39,832 nucleotides of DNA, from positions 1 through 39,832 of the forward strand of contig JAKSQV010000011.1 of NCBI GenBank assembly GCA_024403935.1, in the 5' to 3' direction. Within the stretch, counting starts at the first letter, position 1, and each line of letters starts with the position of its first letter. The stretch is from Ruminococcus sp. (GTDB taxonomy: Bacteria > Bacillota > Clostridia > Oscillospirales > Ruminococcaceae). Of the stretch, positions 23,610-34,002 are shown piece by piece. The position numbers and the translations under genes were made by a program. Below the pieces are notes generated by a model. The model worked only from the letters and a program-made list of their open reading frames with translations, was not told the DNA's origin and ran no database searches.

Positions 23610-24713
23610 TCAGTAGGTTATCTGAAGGACGTACATTTCATTATCGCAGGAATATGTGAGAGTGCTGCCGAGGCCCGTATAGCCCGAAAGCTCCCATATT
23701 TCCTGTTCGTCAAAAAGACCGTGTATCGCTTTATTGAAGCTTTCTTCGTCCTCGAACATCATCTCTGCAACGCCTGTATCCGCATTGTCGGCGAGTATCC
23801 TGCCGACCTCCTCGGGAAGGTATCCGCGGAGATATGCGTTGTTCATAACGAAAAAGTTTTTGTCCATGGAATCGCAGCTCGGAATGAAATACTGATTGTC
23901 ATTGATTGTCCTCGTGCGGAGCATAAGCTCGTCATTTATCATGAAGTAGTCATGCCTCAGCTTGTCATCCGTACCGGTTTCCATATCGGGGTCATCCCAT
24001 GTGGTGTCCACCCAGTAGTAGTCTCCGTCAATTTTAACGTAATTCCATGCGTGACTGCCGCGGTCGCTCTTTCCCGTGCACATTCCGCATTCTATGCCGA
24101 GCATCTGCATTATGAGGCTGTAAGCCTCCGCATAGCCCTGACATACGGCGGAACCCTCAACAAGACAGCCGTAGGCATTTCCCCACAAGCCGTTGTGGTC
24201 CGCTTCGCGCTTATCGCTGGCGTAGCTGGTGTTGTTCACGATGTAGTCATGTACAAAGAGAGCTTTTTCGTAGTTGCTGCTTCCTGCGGGTATCTTTGAT
24301 ACTACGTTCTCGGCAGCCGATATGAGTTTGCCGTGCATGGTGCGGAGTTCATCCTCAGTGTAGTCGTTCAGTGTCATGAAGCTGACCTCGGTTGAGAATT
24401 TGTCCGTAGTGGTGACATAGCCGTCCAGCCAGAAGTATTCGGGATAGAAGTGCTGGACCATCTGCACAGCCTTATCCACCGAGTCCTGCTCTATCTTTGT
24501 ATCAAATCCGGTAGTGTTGTTGAATTCCGCGAGAGAGGAACTAATTTCTTCAAAAATCATTTCGGTGGAATAGCTTTCTTCTGAGAAGCGGTCACTGTTG
24601 TCCTCTCGGCTTTCCGAAAGCTGCATAGCGGTGCATCCTGATATCAGGAGACTTACCGCGATTATTATGGCAGCAAGAAACAAGCCGTGCTTTGTCATAC
24701 TGTTTTCATTCAT
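23610..24713 (-). CDS. Lipoprotein with transglutaminase-like domain (second of a tandem pair)
   Basis: A 367-residue surface lipoprotein. The signal peptide ends in the lipobox LISGC (lipid-modified C27). Residues about 140-245 form a transglutaminase-like (papain-fold) core with an apparent triad: C191 in SAVCQGYAEAY, H221 in GSHAWNYV and D236 in YYWVDTTWD. Such domains in bacteria act as peptidases or cross-linking enzymes; no substrate can be named. The C-terminal 120 residues match the same region of the upstream paralogue but not a family I recognise. The ATG starts one base after the stop of that gene, without an obvious ribosome binding site, so translational coupling is likely; an alternative in-frame ATG lies five codons downstream. 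Confidence 0.86.
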   Translation of the reverse strand: MNENSMTKHGLFLAAIIIAVSLLISGCTAMQLSESREDNSDRFSEESYSTEMIFEEISSSLAEFNNTTGFDTKIEQDSVDKAVQMVQHFYPEYFWLDGYVTTTDKFSTEVSFMTLNDYTEDELRTMHGKLISAAENVVSKIPAGSSNYEKALFVHDYIVNNTSYASDKREADHNGLWGNAYGCLVEGSAVCQGYAEAYSLIMQMLGIECGMCTGKSDRGSHAWNYVKIDGDYYWVDTTWDDPDMETGTDDKLRHDYFMINDELMLRTRTINDNQYFIPSCDSMDKNFFVMNNAYLRGYLPEEVGRILADNADTGVAEMMFEDEESFNKAIHGLFDEQEIWELSGYTGLGSTLTYSCDNEMYVLQITY

Positions 24714-24714
24714 G

Positions 24715-25791
24715 TCAGAAGTAGATAACTACAGCAAACATATTGTCTTCACGGAAATAATCCACTGAATCGCTGTCAATATTGGATGCCTTGGATATCT
24801 TGTTGTCATCAAAGAGGTCATACAGAGCAGTCTTGTATGTTTCGTAGTCCGCAAACATAAACTCGCAGTGCTCTTTTCCTGCACAGCTTTCAATGTAGGA
24901 GATGACCTTGTCACGGTCATATTCGGTAAAGTATGAGCCGTTCTTTACATAGTAGTTATCGTCAGTTGAGGTGCAGTCAGGGAAGTAGCCCTGAGTCCAG
25001 TCAATATTTCTTGAACGCATGAGCATATCGCTGTTGACGAGACAGTAGATGTGTTCAGGCTCGTGCTTTGCGTGGTCATCCCATGTCGTGTCTATCCAGT
25101 AGTATTTTCCGTTGAGCTTAACGTAGTTCCATGCGTGATTTGAGCCTGTGCAGATACCGCTTTCGATACCGAGCTTGTTCATTATGAGAGTAAATGACTC
25201 GGCGTATCCCTCGCATACAGCACTTCCGTCAACAAGACAGCCGTATGTGGTATGATACAGACCGGGCTTGTCGCTTGCTGCACCTGCGTAGTCATAGGTG
25301 GTATTGTCAACTATGTAGTCGTGAACATACAGTATCTTGTCGTAATCGCTTCCCGACGGAGTGTTTGCGACGATCTCGTTTACCTTCTCATCGAGCTTTG
25401 CCGCCATATCAGGTATATCTTCTTCCTCCAGACCTTCAAGGAAGCCGAGCGCGATCTTTGAGCCGTCGGTAACGGTCGAAGCGGAATACCGCTTGCCGAG
25501 CCAGAATATTTCGGGATGGTCGCTCGGAAGATGAGCGAGTGCCTTTTTGACATCCTGATTGGTAACGTGAGTGCTGACGATGCACGATGATTTGAACTGG
25601 AGTATCTCGTCGCACATTTCGTGGTACCATTCGTTTCCGTTCATTTCCTCGCCTGTTATTGTAATATCGGAGGGGATCTCGTTAGCAACGGGTTCAACAG
25701 GCTCCTTGATATGTTCTTTCTTTGGTGCGGAGCAGCCTCCGAGCAAGAATAATGATGCGGCTGCTGCTGCGATAAGTCTGGTAGATCTCAT
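24715..25791 (-). CDS. Lipoprotein with transglutaminase-like domain (first of a tandem pair)
   Basis: A 358-residue lipoprotein with lipobox LLGGC (C20), a paralogue of the next gene. Shared blocks include PEIFWL/PEYFWL, VHDYIVxNT, TYGCLVDGSAVCEGYAES, NHAWNYVKLNGKYYWIDTTWDD and a D-x-NYYVKN stretch. The transglutaminase-like triad is C193, H219 and D234, apparently intact in both copies. It should be exported and anchored to the outer face of the membrane after Lgt modification. The pair begins 29 bases after the ldh stop without a visible terminator or promoter in between, so it may be expressed with ldh. AAAGGAT lies about 15 bases before the ATG, an imperfect ribosome binding site. Confidence 0.87.
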   Translation of the reverse strand: MRSTRLIAAAAASLFLLGGCSAPKKEHIKEPVEPVANEIPSDITITGEEMNGNEWYHEMCDEILQFKSSCIVSTHVTNQDVKKALAHLPSDHPEIFWLGKRYSASTVTDGSKIALGFLEGLEEEDIPDMAAKLDEKVNEIVANTPSGSDYDKILYVHDYIVDNTTYDYAGAASDKPGLYHTTYGCLVDGSAVCEGYAESFTLIMNKLGIESGICTGSNHAWNYVKLNGKYYWIDTTWDDHAKHEPEHIYCLVNSDMLMRSRNIDWTQGYFPDCTSTDDNYYVKNGSYFTEYDRDKVISYIESCAGKEHCEFMFADYETYKTALYDLFDDNKISKASNIDSDSVDYFREDNMFAVVIYF

Positions 25792-25820
25792 TGTATTTCA
25801 CTATATCCTTTCAATTAATG

Positions 25821-26774
25821 TTACATTTTCAGCCCTTCAAAGTTCTGGTCAAGAAATGTCGCTGAAGCGCGGAACTTCTCCTTTTCATCGTCGGTAAGCG
25901 ACAGCTCAAGTACCTCCTTGACACCGTTCCTGCCGATGATGCACGGTACTCCGATGAACACGCCGCGGCTGTCATATTCGCCGCAGAGCTTTGCCGAAAC
26001 GGTAAGAACACTGTTTTCATCCCCGAGGATAGCTTTGACTATTCTTGTGACAGCCATTCCGATGCCGTAGTAGGTCGCACTTTTGGCTTCGATTATCTTG
26101 TAGGCGGCAGTCCGTACCTGTTCCTCTATCTTATTCATATCGTCAGCGGTATATGAGTTTCTCGGATCGGCGAGTATCTCCGTAACCTGCTTGGTCGCAA
26201 GCATCACCTGCGAAAGCGGTACGAATTCGCTGTCTCCGTGCTCACCTATGACATAAGCGTGGATATTCTTGGGATCGACGGTAAAGTAGTCACCGAGGAG
26301 GTAGCGCAGCCTTGCTGTATCGAGCGAGGTGCCAGTACCGATGACGCGTGAAGCTCCGAAGCGTGAGAGCTCATAGGTCACTCTTGTCATTATATCCACA
26401 GGGTTTGTGGCAACAAGGAAGATACCGTCAAAGCCTGATTTCACGACAGGAGTGATTATCGAGCGGAAAACGTCCGTATTGCGGCGGAGCAGGTCGAGGC
26501 GTGTTTCACCGTTCTTCTGTGCAACTCCTGCGGCGATAACGATAATATCGGCATCAGCGCAGTCGTGGTAGTCGCCTGCATATATCTTCATATTGGACTT
26601 GGCAAAGGCGAGACCGTGGTTCAGATCCATAGCTTCGCCCACAGCCTTCTCCTTGTTCACATCAATGAGTACGAGCTCATTGCATATGCCGCCCTGATTA
26701 ACGAGTGCGTAGGCAAAGCTCATACCGACCATTCCTGTGCCGATGAGGACTATTTTTCTTCTGTCACTGTTCAT
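25821..26774 (-). CDS. ldh: L-lactate dehydrogenase
   Basis: NAD-dependent enzyme that reduces pyruvate to L-lactate and regenerates NAD+ in fermentation; 317 residues, typical length. The Rossmann motif GTGMVGMSF (about 12-20) is followed by the substrate loop AAGVAQKNGETRLDL, where Q86 marks lactate rather than malate specificity and R92 is catalytic. D152 and R155 (DTARLR) and H179 in GEHGDSE complete the active site. AAAGGAG lies 7 bases before the ATG. It has its own promoter, and no terminator separates it from the lipoprotein genes downstream. Confidence 0.96.
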   Translation of the reverse strand: MNSDRRKIVLIGTGMVGMSFAYALVNQGGICNELVLIDVNKEKAVGEAMDLNHGLAFAKSNMKIYAGDYHDCADADIIVIAAGVAQKNGETRLDLLRRNTDVFRSIITPVVKSGFDGIFLVATNPVDIMTRVTYELSRFGASRVIGTGTSLDTARLRYLLGDYFTVDPKNIHAYVIGEHGDSEFVPLSQVMLATKQVTEILADPRNSYTADDMNKIEEQVRTAAYKIIEAKSATYYGIGMAVTRIVKAILGDENSVLTVSAKLCGEYDSRGVFIGVPCIIGRNGVKEVLELSLTDDEKEKFRASATFLDQNFEGLKM

Positions 26775-26804
26775 GTTACCGCTCCTTTGCAGTATTCTGT
26801 ATTT

Positions 26805-26833
26805 AGTTTATCGTTTTTTTCTTATGTTGTCAA
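26805..26833 (-). promoter_or_regulatory. Sigma-A promoter of ldh
   Basis: On the minus strand TTGACA (26833-26828) and TAAACT (26810-26805) are 17 bases apart, about 30 bases before the ldh start. I saw no terminator between pflA and this promoter, so read-through from pflA is possible. Confidence 0.72.
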
Positions 26834-26860
26834 GCTGTTTATTGCTGTCATAGCAAAACA

Positions 26861-27625
26861 TCAGTCCGTATCGCTTTGCTGTTTTTTCTGTTTTCTGAGT
26901 CCTGATCTTATCCCTGAGAGGATAATTTCACGGGCAGCTATCGCATCTTCCTTTGAGAGCGGAGGAGTGTCGGGCAGAGGATATGCCATTCCGAGCTTCT
27001 CATACTTTGGCTTTGCCATGTCATGATATGGCAGTACATCCAATGCCTTGATGTTCCTGAGCGTGGAGAGAAATACCCCGAGGCGGAAGAGCTCGTCGCG
27101 GCTGTCTGTTATTCCGGGGACTACCACATGACGTATCCACACGGGTATGTCAAGGTCGCGGAGATGCTCTGCAAACTTCAGTATTTTTGTGTTTCCGATG
27201 CCTGTGAGAGCCTTGTGGCTTTCGTTGTCGATGTGCTTGATATCGAGCATGACGAGGTCGGTGTATTTCAGCACCTCGTCAATTCCGGCACTGTTTTCCT
27301 CAGACCACACTCCCGCTGATGTGTCAAGGCAGGTGTGAACGCCCTTTGACTTGGCAAGGCTGAACAGCTCAGCAAGGAATTCTGCCTGTGCGAGCGGTTC
27401 TCCGCCCGTAGCGGTAATACCGCCCGATTGCAGGAACTCCCTGTACGAGTCATACTCGTGCATAAGCTCCTCGGCTGTTGTTTCTCTGCCGCCGCTGAAG
27501 TCCCACGTATCGGGGTTGTGACAGTATCTGCACCTCATCGGGCATCCCTGAAAGAATACGACAAATCGTATACCGGGACCGTCAACTGTACCGAAGCTGT
27601 CTGTGGAGTGTATGCGTCCGGTCAT
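26861..27625 (-). CDS. pflA: Pyruvate formate-lyase activating enzyme (radical SAM)
   Basis: Activase that installs the glycyl radical on pyruvate formate-lyase, using S-adenosylmethionine and a 4Fe-4S cluster; 254 residues. The cluster motif CxxxCxxC is C28, C32 and C35 in GCPMRCRYC. GGEPL (SAM binding), the DIKH stretch and VVPGITD fit PflA. The target enzyme PflB is not in the window. The start overlaps the stop of the upstream nucleotidyltransferase gene (ATGA), an unusual partnership without a clear functional link. Together with ldh it marks a pyruvate branch point between formate and lactate. Confidence 0.93.
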   Translation of the reverse strand: MTGRIHSTDSFGTVDGPGIRFVVFFQGCPMRCRYCHNPDTWDFSGGRETTAEELMHEYDSYREFLQSGGITATGGEPLAQAEFLAELFSLAKSKGVHTCLDTSAGVWSEENSAGIDEVLKYTDLVMLDIKHIDNESHKALTGIGNTKILKFAEHLRDLDIPVWIRHVVVPGITDSRDELFRLGVFLSTLRNIKALDVLPYHDMAKPKYEKLGMAYPLPDTPPLSKEDAIAAREIILSGIRSGLRKQKKQQSDTD

Positions 27626-28941
27626 GTGAGCACCTCTCTTGCACGTTCCAGCAGGGCTTCACGCTCGTTGGGAAGCTCACCGTCTATGACGAGACCGAGC
27701 AGGTCGTTCAGACATTCACCGATCTGTCTGCCCTGTGCGCCGAGCGACATTATATCGTTGCCGTTCACGGCAAGCTGCCGCAGATCCATACATTCGTTTT
27801 CCCGAATGAACTGTCTGCCAAGCTGCGCGCACTCGTCAAACCAGTCATTTTCGGGCAGGACAAATTCGTTCTTTGCGAGATTGTCGGATTTCATAACTTC
27901 GATAAGACGGAAGAAGTTTTCCTCTCCGAGTTTTGAGATGAGCCGCTTTATCTGCTTTTCAGATACTATCTTGTCACTGTGCCGTTCTATCAGGGCACAT
28001 ACGTCGGAGATGACGGAATTATCCCAGCGGAGCCTTCGCATTATGGTTTCGGTCGCTTTTGCACCTGCTCCCGCGTGTCCCTTGAAATGACCGGAGCCGT
28101 TTTCATCGAGCCTGAACATCTGCGGCTTGCATATATCGTGGAAGAGCATGGCGGTACGGACTGTCACATCTTGCGGAGCGGCTGCAACAGCGCGGACAGT
28201 GTGCTCATAAACGTTGTATCTGTGGTAGCGCGAATGCTGCTCAAAGTCGAAGCTTTCGCGCAATTCGGGGATTATCTGTGCGATGATCTCCCTGTATTCG
28301 AGAGCCGTTTCAGCGAAATCTGTTCCCATAATCATTTTTGACAGCTCATCACGGCATCTTTCACGTGAAATATTGTCAAGAAGTCCGCGCAGTTCAAGAG
28401 CTGCTGCTGCGGTCTGTTTTTCAATGCTGAAGCCGAGCACTGATGCAAAGCGGACAGCTCTCAGGATACGGAGCGCATCCTCGCCGAATCGCCTTTCAGG
28501 CTCGCCGACTGCACGGATAAGACGTGCTTGCAGGTCGTTTCGTCCGCCGAACGGATCATAAAGCTCGCCGCGGACATCCATAGCCATTGCATTTATTGTG
28601 AAATCGCGGCGTGCGAGGTCTTCCTCAAGCGACGAGGTGAAGCGCACAGAATCGGGACGGCGAGAGTCGCTGTAGCTTCCGTCAACGCGGAAGGTGGTTA
28701 TCTCGAACGGGACACCGCTGCGGACAGCAGTCACAGTGCCGTGTTTCAGACCTGTCGGAATGACCTTGAGTTCGGAGAAGACCGACATTATCTGCTCGGG
28801 GAGAGCCGAGGATGTGATATCCCAGTCGTTTACTGTGCGCCCGAGGAGCATATCCCGCACGCAGCCGCCGACGATATATGCTTCAAAGCCTGCTGCTTCG
28901 AGTTTATTGAGAAAATATGCATATTCTGTGCTGTTATCCAT
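27622..28941 (-). CDS. CCA-adding-type tRNA nucleotidyltransferase with HD domain
   Basis: A 439-residue class II nucleotidyltransferase of the CCA-adding/poly(A) polymerase family. The head domain has GGCVRDMLLG (about 25-34) and the metal-binding DWD (D39, D41), then RRDFTINAMA, YDPFGG and EDALRILRAVRFA. A C-terminal HD phosphohydrolase-like domain (FHDICKP, about 265-272) is present, as in several bacterial CCA enzymes. The family also includes poly(A) polymerases and A-adding enzymes, which cannot be excluded by eye. The role fits this genome: tRNA-Asp and tRNA-Val in the window lack an encoded CCA. GGAGGAG precedes the ATG by 9 bases. Confidence 0.9.
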   Translation of the reverse strand: MDNSTEYAYFLNKLEAAGFEAYIVGGCVRDMLLGRTVNDWDITSSALPEQIMSVFSELKVIPTGLKHGTVTAVRSGVPFEITTFRVDGSYSDSRRPDSVRFTSSLEEDLARRDFTINAMAMDVRGELYDPFGGRNDLQARLIRAVGEPERRFGEDALRILRAVRFASVLGFSIEKQTAAAALELRGLLDNISRERCRDELSKMIMGTDFAETALEYREIIAQIIPELRESFDFEQHSRYHRYNVYEHTVRAVAAAPQDVTVRTAMLFHDICKPQMFRLDENGSGHFKGHAGAGAKATETIMRRLRWDNSVISDVCALIERHSDKIVSEKQIKRLISKLGEENFFRLIEVMKSDNLAKNEFVLPENDWFDECAQLGRQFIRENECMDLRQLAVNGNDIMSLGAQGRQIGECLNDLLGLVIDGELPNEREALLERAREVLT

Positions 28942-28971
28942 TTTATCAGCTCCTCCGATACTTTTTCATTC

Positions 28972-29000
28972 ATTATACCACACTGCACTGAAAAAGGCAA
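28972..29000 (-). promoter_or_regulatory. Sigma-A promoter of the nucleotidyltransferase-pflA operon
   Basis: On the minus strand TTGCCT (29000-28995) and TATAAT (28977-28972) are spaced by 17 bases, about 30 bases upstream of the start codon. Confidence 0.75.
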
Positions 29001-29084
29001 TATCGCAGAATGAGGATTCTGATATATGCAAAGGCAAGAGGTACGTTTGTTCACAAAATGTTCAGAAATTATGGATTGTTTTTG

Positions 29085-29113
29085 TTGACAAAACAGATGA
29101 AAAGTGTTATAAT
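29085..29113 (+). promoter_or_regulatory. Consensus sigma-A promoter of the V-ATPase operon
   Basis: TTGACA (29085-29090) and TATAAT (29108-29113) match consensus fully with a 17-base spacer. The first subunit gene starts about 200 bases downstream, leaving a long leader. Confidence 0.93.
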
Positions 29114-29119
29114 AATAAC

Positions 29120-29316
29120 ATATCAACTGAATATTGACAAGGGGAGCTGTCTGTAGGGATGGCTCTTTTCTGTATTCAGGAGGAAAATGCCATGCATCCG
29201 CAAAAGAGTACGGGTGAATACACGGCAGGATATTCATGATAATATAAAGGCAACACTGCAGAGTCTATATGCAGTATTGTCCTGATCAAAGGAATTTTGT
29301 GAGCAGGAGGTACAGT
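29120..29316 (+). promoter_or_regulatory. Structured leader of the V-ATPase operon
   Basis: The leader contains at least three possible hairpins. GGGGAGC with GGCTCTTTT (about 29141-29170) is followed by a T-rich stretch and could act as a terminator or attenuator. TGAATA pairs with TATTCA over a 10-base loop (about 29214-29236). CAACACTGCA (29251-29260) pairs with TGCAGTATTG (29270-29279) with one mismatch. A short reading frame with an ideal ribosome binding site lies inside. I cannot match it to a riboswitch family from memory. Confidence 0.5.
29192..29239 (+). CDS. Candidate 15-residue leader peptide of the V-ATPase operon
   Basis: AGGAGG (29178-29183) stands 8 bases before an ATG that opens a 15-codon frame (MHPQKSTGEYTAGYS). 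An overlapping frame from 29187 (32 codons) has the ATG only 3 bases from AGGAGG and is less likely. The peptide has no run of a single amino acid, so classical attenuation by amino-acid supply is not indicated. Evidence for translation is limited to the ribosome binding site. Confidence 0.4.
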   Translation: MHPQKSTGEYTAGYS

Positions 29317-29628
29317 ATGGCATCCGAAGCAGTAAAAAAAATACTTGAAGCCGAATCCGAAGCGGAAAGACGCTCTGCGGAGGCTCGCGCCAGAGCTGAC
29401 AGTATAGTTTCAGAAGCTCAGCAGAGTGCATCTATCAATGTTCAGAAGCGGCTTTCCGATGCGAAAACGGAGATCGGCAGACTGCGCGACGAGAACCGCC
29501 GCAGGCTTGAAGAATATACAGAAGAATCTGAAAAGAAGTGCGCTGATGAACTCAGGGAGCTTGAAAAGACTGCGGCTTTAAATTCGGAAAAAGCCGTAGA
29601 AGCCATAATCAGCGGATATTTCAGCTGA
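29317..29628 (+). CDS. ntpF: V-type ATPase peripheral-stalk subunit (NtpF/subunit G-H type)
   Basis: A 103-residue, highly charged, almost entirely helical protein (Glu/Arg/Lys/Ala-rich). Its position as first gene, before subunit I, matches ntpF of Enterococcus hirae. With subunit E it forms the coiled-coil stalks that hold the A3B3 head still while the rotor turns. The family is poorly conserved in sequence, so the call rests on size, coiled-coil character and gene order. The ATG at 29317 has AGGAGG five bases upstream; a longer frame from 29269 lacks such a site. Confidence 0.82.
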   Translation: MASEAVKKILEAESEAERRSAEARARADSIVSEAQQSASINVQKRLSDAKTEIGRLRDENRRRLEEYTEESEKKCADELRELEKTAALNSEKAVEAIISGYFS

Positions 29629-29666
29629 TCTGTGATCCGTTCAGTTAAAGGAGGGTGATATTGTAG

Positions 29667-32106
<2,440 letters not shown>

Positions 32107-32123
32107 ACACGGAGGTGCAGGAT

Positions 32124-32726
32124 ATGTCAGGACTCGAAGAGATACTGAATATTATCGGCTCTCAGCAGAAGCAGACCGAGGAAAACCTTGTTGCCGCAGC
32201 AGAGCGCAGGGCATCTGCGATATTATATGACGGAAACAAAAACGCGGAAAAGGCTTACGAGGAACATTTCAGGAAGATGAGCGAACAGCTCGGGCGTGAT
32301 TTTGACAATGCCTGTTCGTCTGTGGACACATCAAAGAAACGACGTATCCTCGAACGTAAAATATCGCTTATTGACGAGACTGTTGAGGCTGCCGTTGAAA
32401 AGCTTGACAAGCTGCCTGACAGCGAATACTTTGCAGTCATCGGACAGCTTGCGGAAAAACGTCTCAGAAAAGGCGAGGGAGTGCTCTCACTCAGCGGACG
32501 TGACCTCAGCCGCCTGCCTGACGGTTTCATAAAGGGACTTTGCGAGGCAGCAGAAAAGGCGGGCGGAAGCATCCGCCTCGATTCCGTTCCCGCAGAAATA
32601 GAAAACGGCTTTATACTCACCTACGGGCTTATCTCCGAGAACTGCAGCTTCCGTGCGGTCATCGAGGCAGAGCGTGAGGGTGTGAGAGATACTGCCGCAA
32701 GAGTATTGTTCGGGCAGGTGGAATGA
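32124..32726 (+). CDS. ntpE: V-type ATPase subunit E (peripheral stalk)
   Basis: A 200-residue subunit with a long N-terminal helix (about 1-90, rich in Glu/Lys/Ala) and a globular C-terminus. It pairs with the NtpF-type subunit to form the peripheral stalk contacting the top of the catalytic head. The C-terminal GFILTYGLISENCSFRAVIEAEREGVR resembles other E subunits. GGAGGTG ahead of ATG 32124 marks the start; an in-frame GTG at 32115 lies inside this ribosome binding site. The stop overlaps the first possible start of the next gene (ATGA). Confidence 0.9.
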   Translation: MSGLEEILNIIGSQQKQTEENLVAAAERRASAILYDGNKNAEKAYEEHFRKMSEQLGRDFDNACSSVDTSKKRRILERKISLIDETVEAAVEKLDKLPDSEYFAVIGQLAEKRLRKGEGVLSLSGRDLSRLPDGFIKGLCEAAEKAGGSIRLDSVPAEIENGFILTYGLISENCSFRAVIEAEREGVRDTAARVLFGQVE

Positions 32727-33670
32727 TGAGTACCACAAGATATGCTGATGCAGTTGCGGCTGTGCGCGCCATGGAGAATTTCCTGCTCAGACGCAGCGAC
32801 CTTGAACAGCTTATTAATACAGAATCGGAAAGTGAGCGCAGTAATATCATTGCCTCACGCAGAGGTACAGGAGCTGAGGAGCTTTCCCTTGAGAGCGTAT
32901 GGGAGCTCATACGCGGATATGCTCCCGACTGCGATGAGCTGCGTATCCTCCTGTACAGGAACGACTTCCACAATCTGAAGGCTGCACTGAAGTCGATGAT
33001 AGCAGGCAGAGAGCCGCATGGCTGTTACGTTCGGCCGACAGGTCTCGACCTTGATACGCTGTGCCCTGTGCTTGCAGCGAAGGAGTATGAGAAGCTTCCT
33101 CAATATATCAGGAGCACGGCTGAGGAAACGTATGAGCTTCTGACAAGAACGCTCGATGGTCAGCTTGCCGACTCGCTCGCAGATACAGCCTGCATGAGGG
33201 CAATGCAGAGAGATGCTGACAGATATGGCAGCAGCTTCATGAAAAGGTTTGCGCAGCTTACAACGGTATGTGCGGATATAAAGACAGCTTACAGGTGCAG
33301 TATCATGAAGAAGCCGCTTTCATTTATTGAGACGGCTGTCTGCGGAAGCAGTGAACTCGACAGGGATCAGCTTGTCCGCGCATCGCTCGGCGGAACAGCC
33401 GTACTGCTCGGCTTCCTTGAAAGCGCAGGCTACGGTCAGGCGGCAGGACTGCTTGCAGAGTCGCCTGCAAAGTTCGAGAAGTGGTGTGACGATGCGATAA
33501 TGGAGCTTGCCTGCACTGCGCGTATGCAGCCATTCGGAGCCGAGCCGCTCGCCGCTTATTATATCGCGGCAGAAACAGAGCTGAAGAACCTGCGCATAAT
33601 AAGTGTCTGCAAGGAAGCAGGCATCGACAGGGATACTATCACGGAAAGGATGAGAACGCTGTATGTCTGA
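32726..33670 (+). CDS. ntpC: V-type ATPase subunit C (rotor socket, AC39/d-type)
   Basis: A 314-residue helical protein of the V0 d/AC39 family, which links the central shaft to the c-ring. RYADAVAAVRAMENFLL at the start and the RNDFHNLKAALKSM stretch near residue 80 are typical. Two adjacent ATG codons (32723 and 32726) are possible; the second has better spacing from AGGTGG. The end overlaps the next gene by 8 bases. Order and overlap show it to be part of the V-ATPase transcript. Confidence 0.91.
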   Translation: MSTTRYADAVAAVRAMENFLLRRSDLEQLINTESESERSNIIASRRGTGAEELSLESVWELIRGYAPDCDELRILLYRNDFHNLKAALKSMIAGREPHGCYVRPTGLDLDTLCPVLAAKEYEKLPQYIRSTAEETYELLTRTLDGQLADSLADTACMRAMQRDADRYGSSFMKRFAQLTTVCADIKTAYRCSIMKKPLSFIETAVCGSSELDRDQLVRASLGGTAVLLGFLESAGYGQAAGLLAESPAKFEKWCDDAIMELACTARMQPFGAEPLAAYYIAAETELKNLRIISVCKEAGIDRDTITERMRTLYV

Positions 33671-33986
33671 TACGAATTACAAGACCGCCGTTATCGGCGA
33701 TACCGCAAGCGTGTCGGGATTTGCGGCACTCGGACTGTCCGTGTTCTGCGAGACAGACGGAACAAAGATATCAAAGCTTATCAACAGGCTCGCGGCAAAT
33801 GATTTTGCTGTGATATATATCACCGAACCGGCTGCGGCTCTCGCCGCTGACACAATAAAAAATTACAGGAGCAGCAGACTTCCGTCGATAGTACTGATAC
33901 CTGCTGTCAAGGGCAATACAGGAGACGGAATGAGAGCTCTGCATGAGGCGGTCGAAAAGGCTGTCGGTTCGGATATCCTTAACTGA
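33663..33986 (+). CDS. ntpG: V-type ATPase subunit F (central shaft; NtpG in E. hirae naming)
   Basis: A 107-residue alpha/beta protein. The N-terminal [19 protein letters not shown] and the central [11 protein letters not shown] stretch are those of subunit F, which binds subunit D in the rotating shaft. E. hirae calls this gene ntpG, whereas ntpF is the stalk subunit; the letters should not be confused. The 3' end is 16 bases before the TTG start of ntpA. Confidence 0.91.
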   Translation: MSDTNYKTAVIGDTASVSGFAALGLSVFCETDGTKISKLINRLAANDFAVIYITEPAAALAADTIKNYRSSRLPSIVLIPAVKGNTGDGMRALHEAVEKAVGSDILN

Positions 33987-34002
33987 GAAAGGAGAATCAG
34001 CT

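Noticed and set aside
27622..28941. The nucleotidyltransferase as a poly(A) polymerase
   Set aside because: It cannot be excluded by eye, but the HD domain and the presence of CCA-less tRNA genes favour a CCA-adding role; no gene symbol was assigned.
29120..29316. Assignment of the V-ATPase leader to a named riboswitch class
   Set aside because: I could not recall a consensus well enough to match conserved positions. It is kept only as a structured leader.
33943..34002. ATG start for ntpA at 33943
   Set aside because: It lies inside ntpG without a ribosome binding site. TTG at 34003 has AAAGGAG 8 bases upstream and gives the usual N-terminus.
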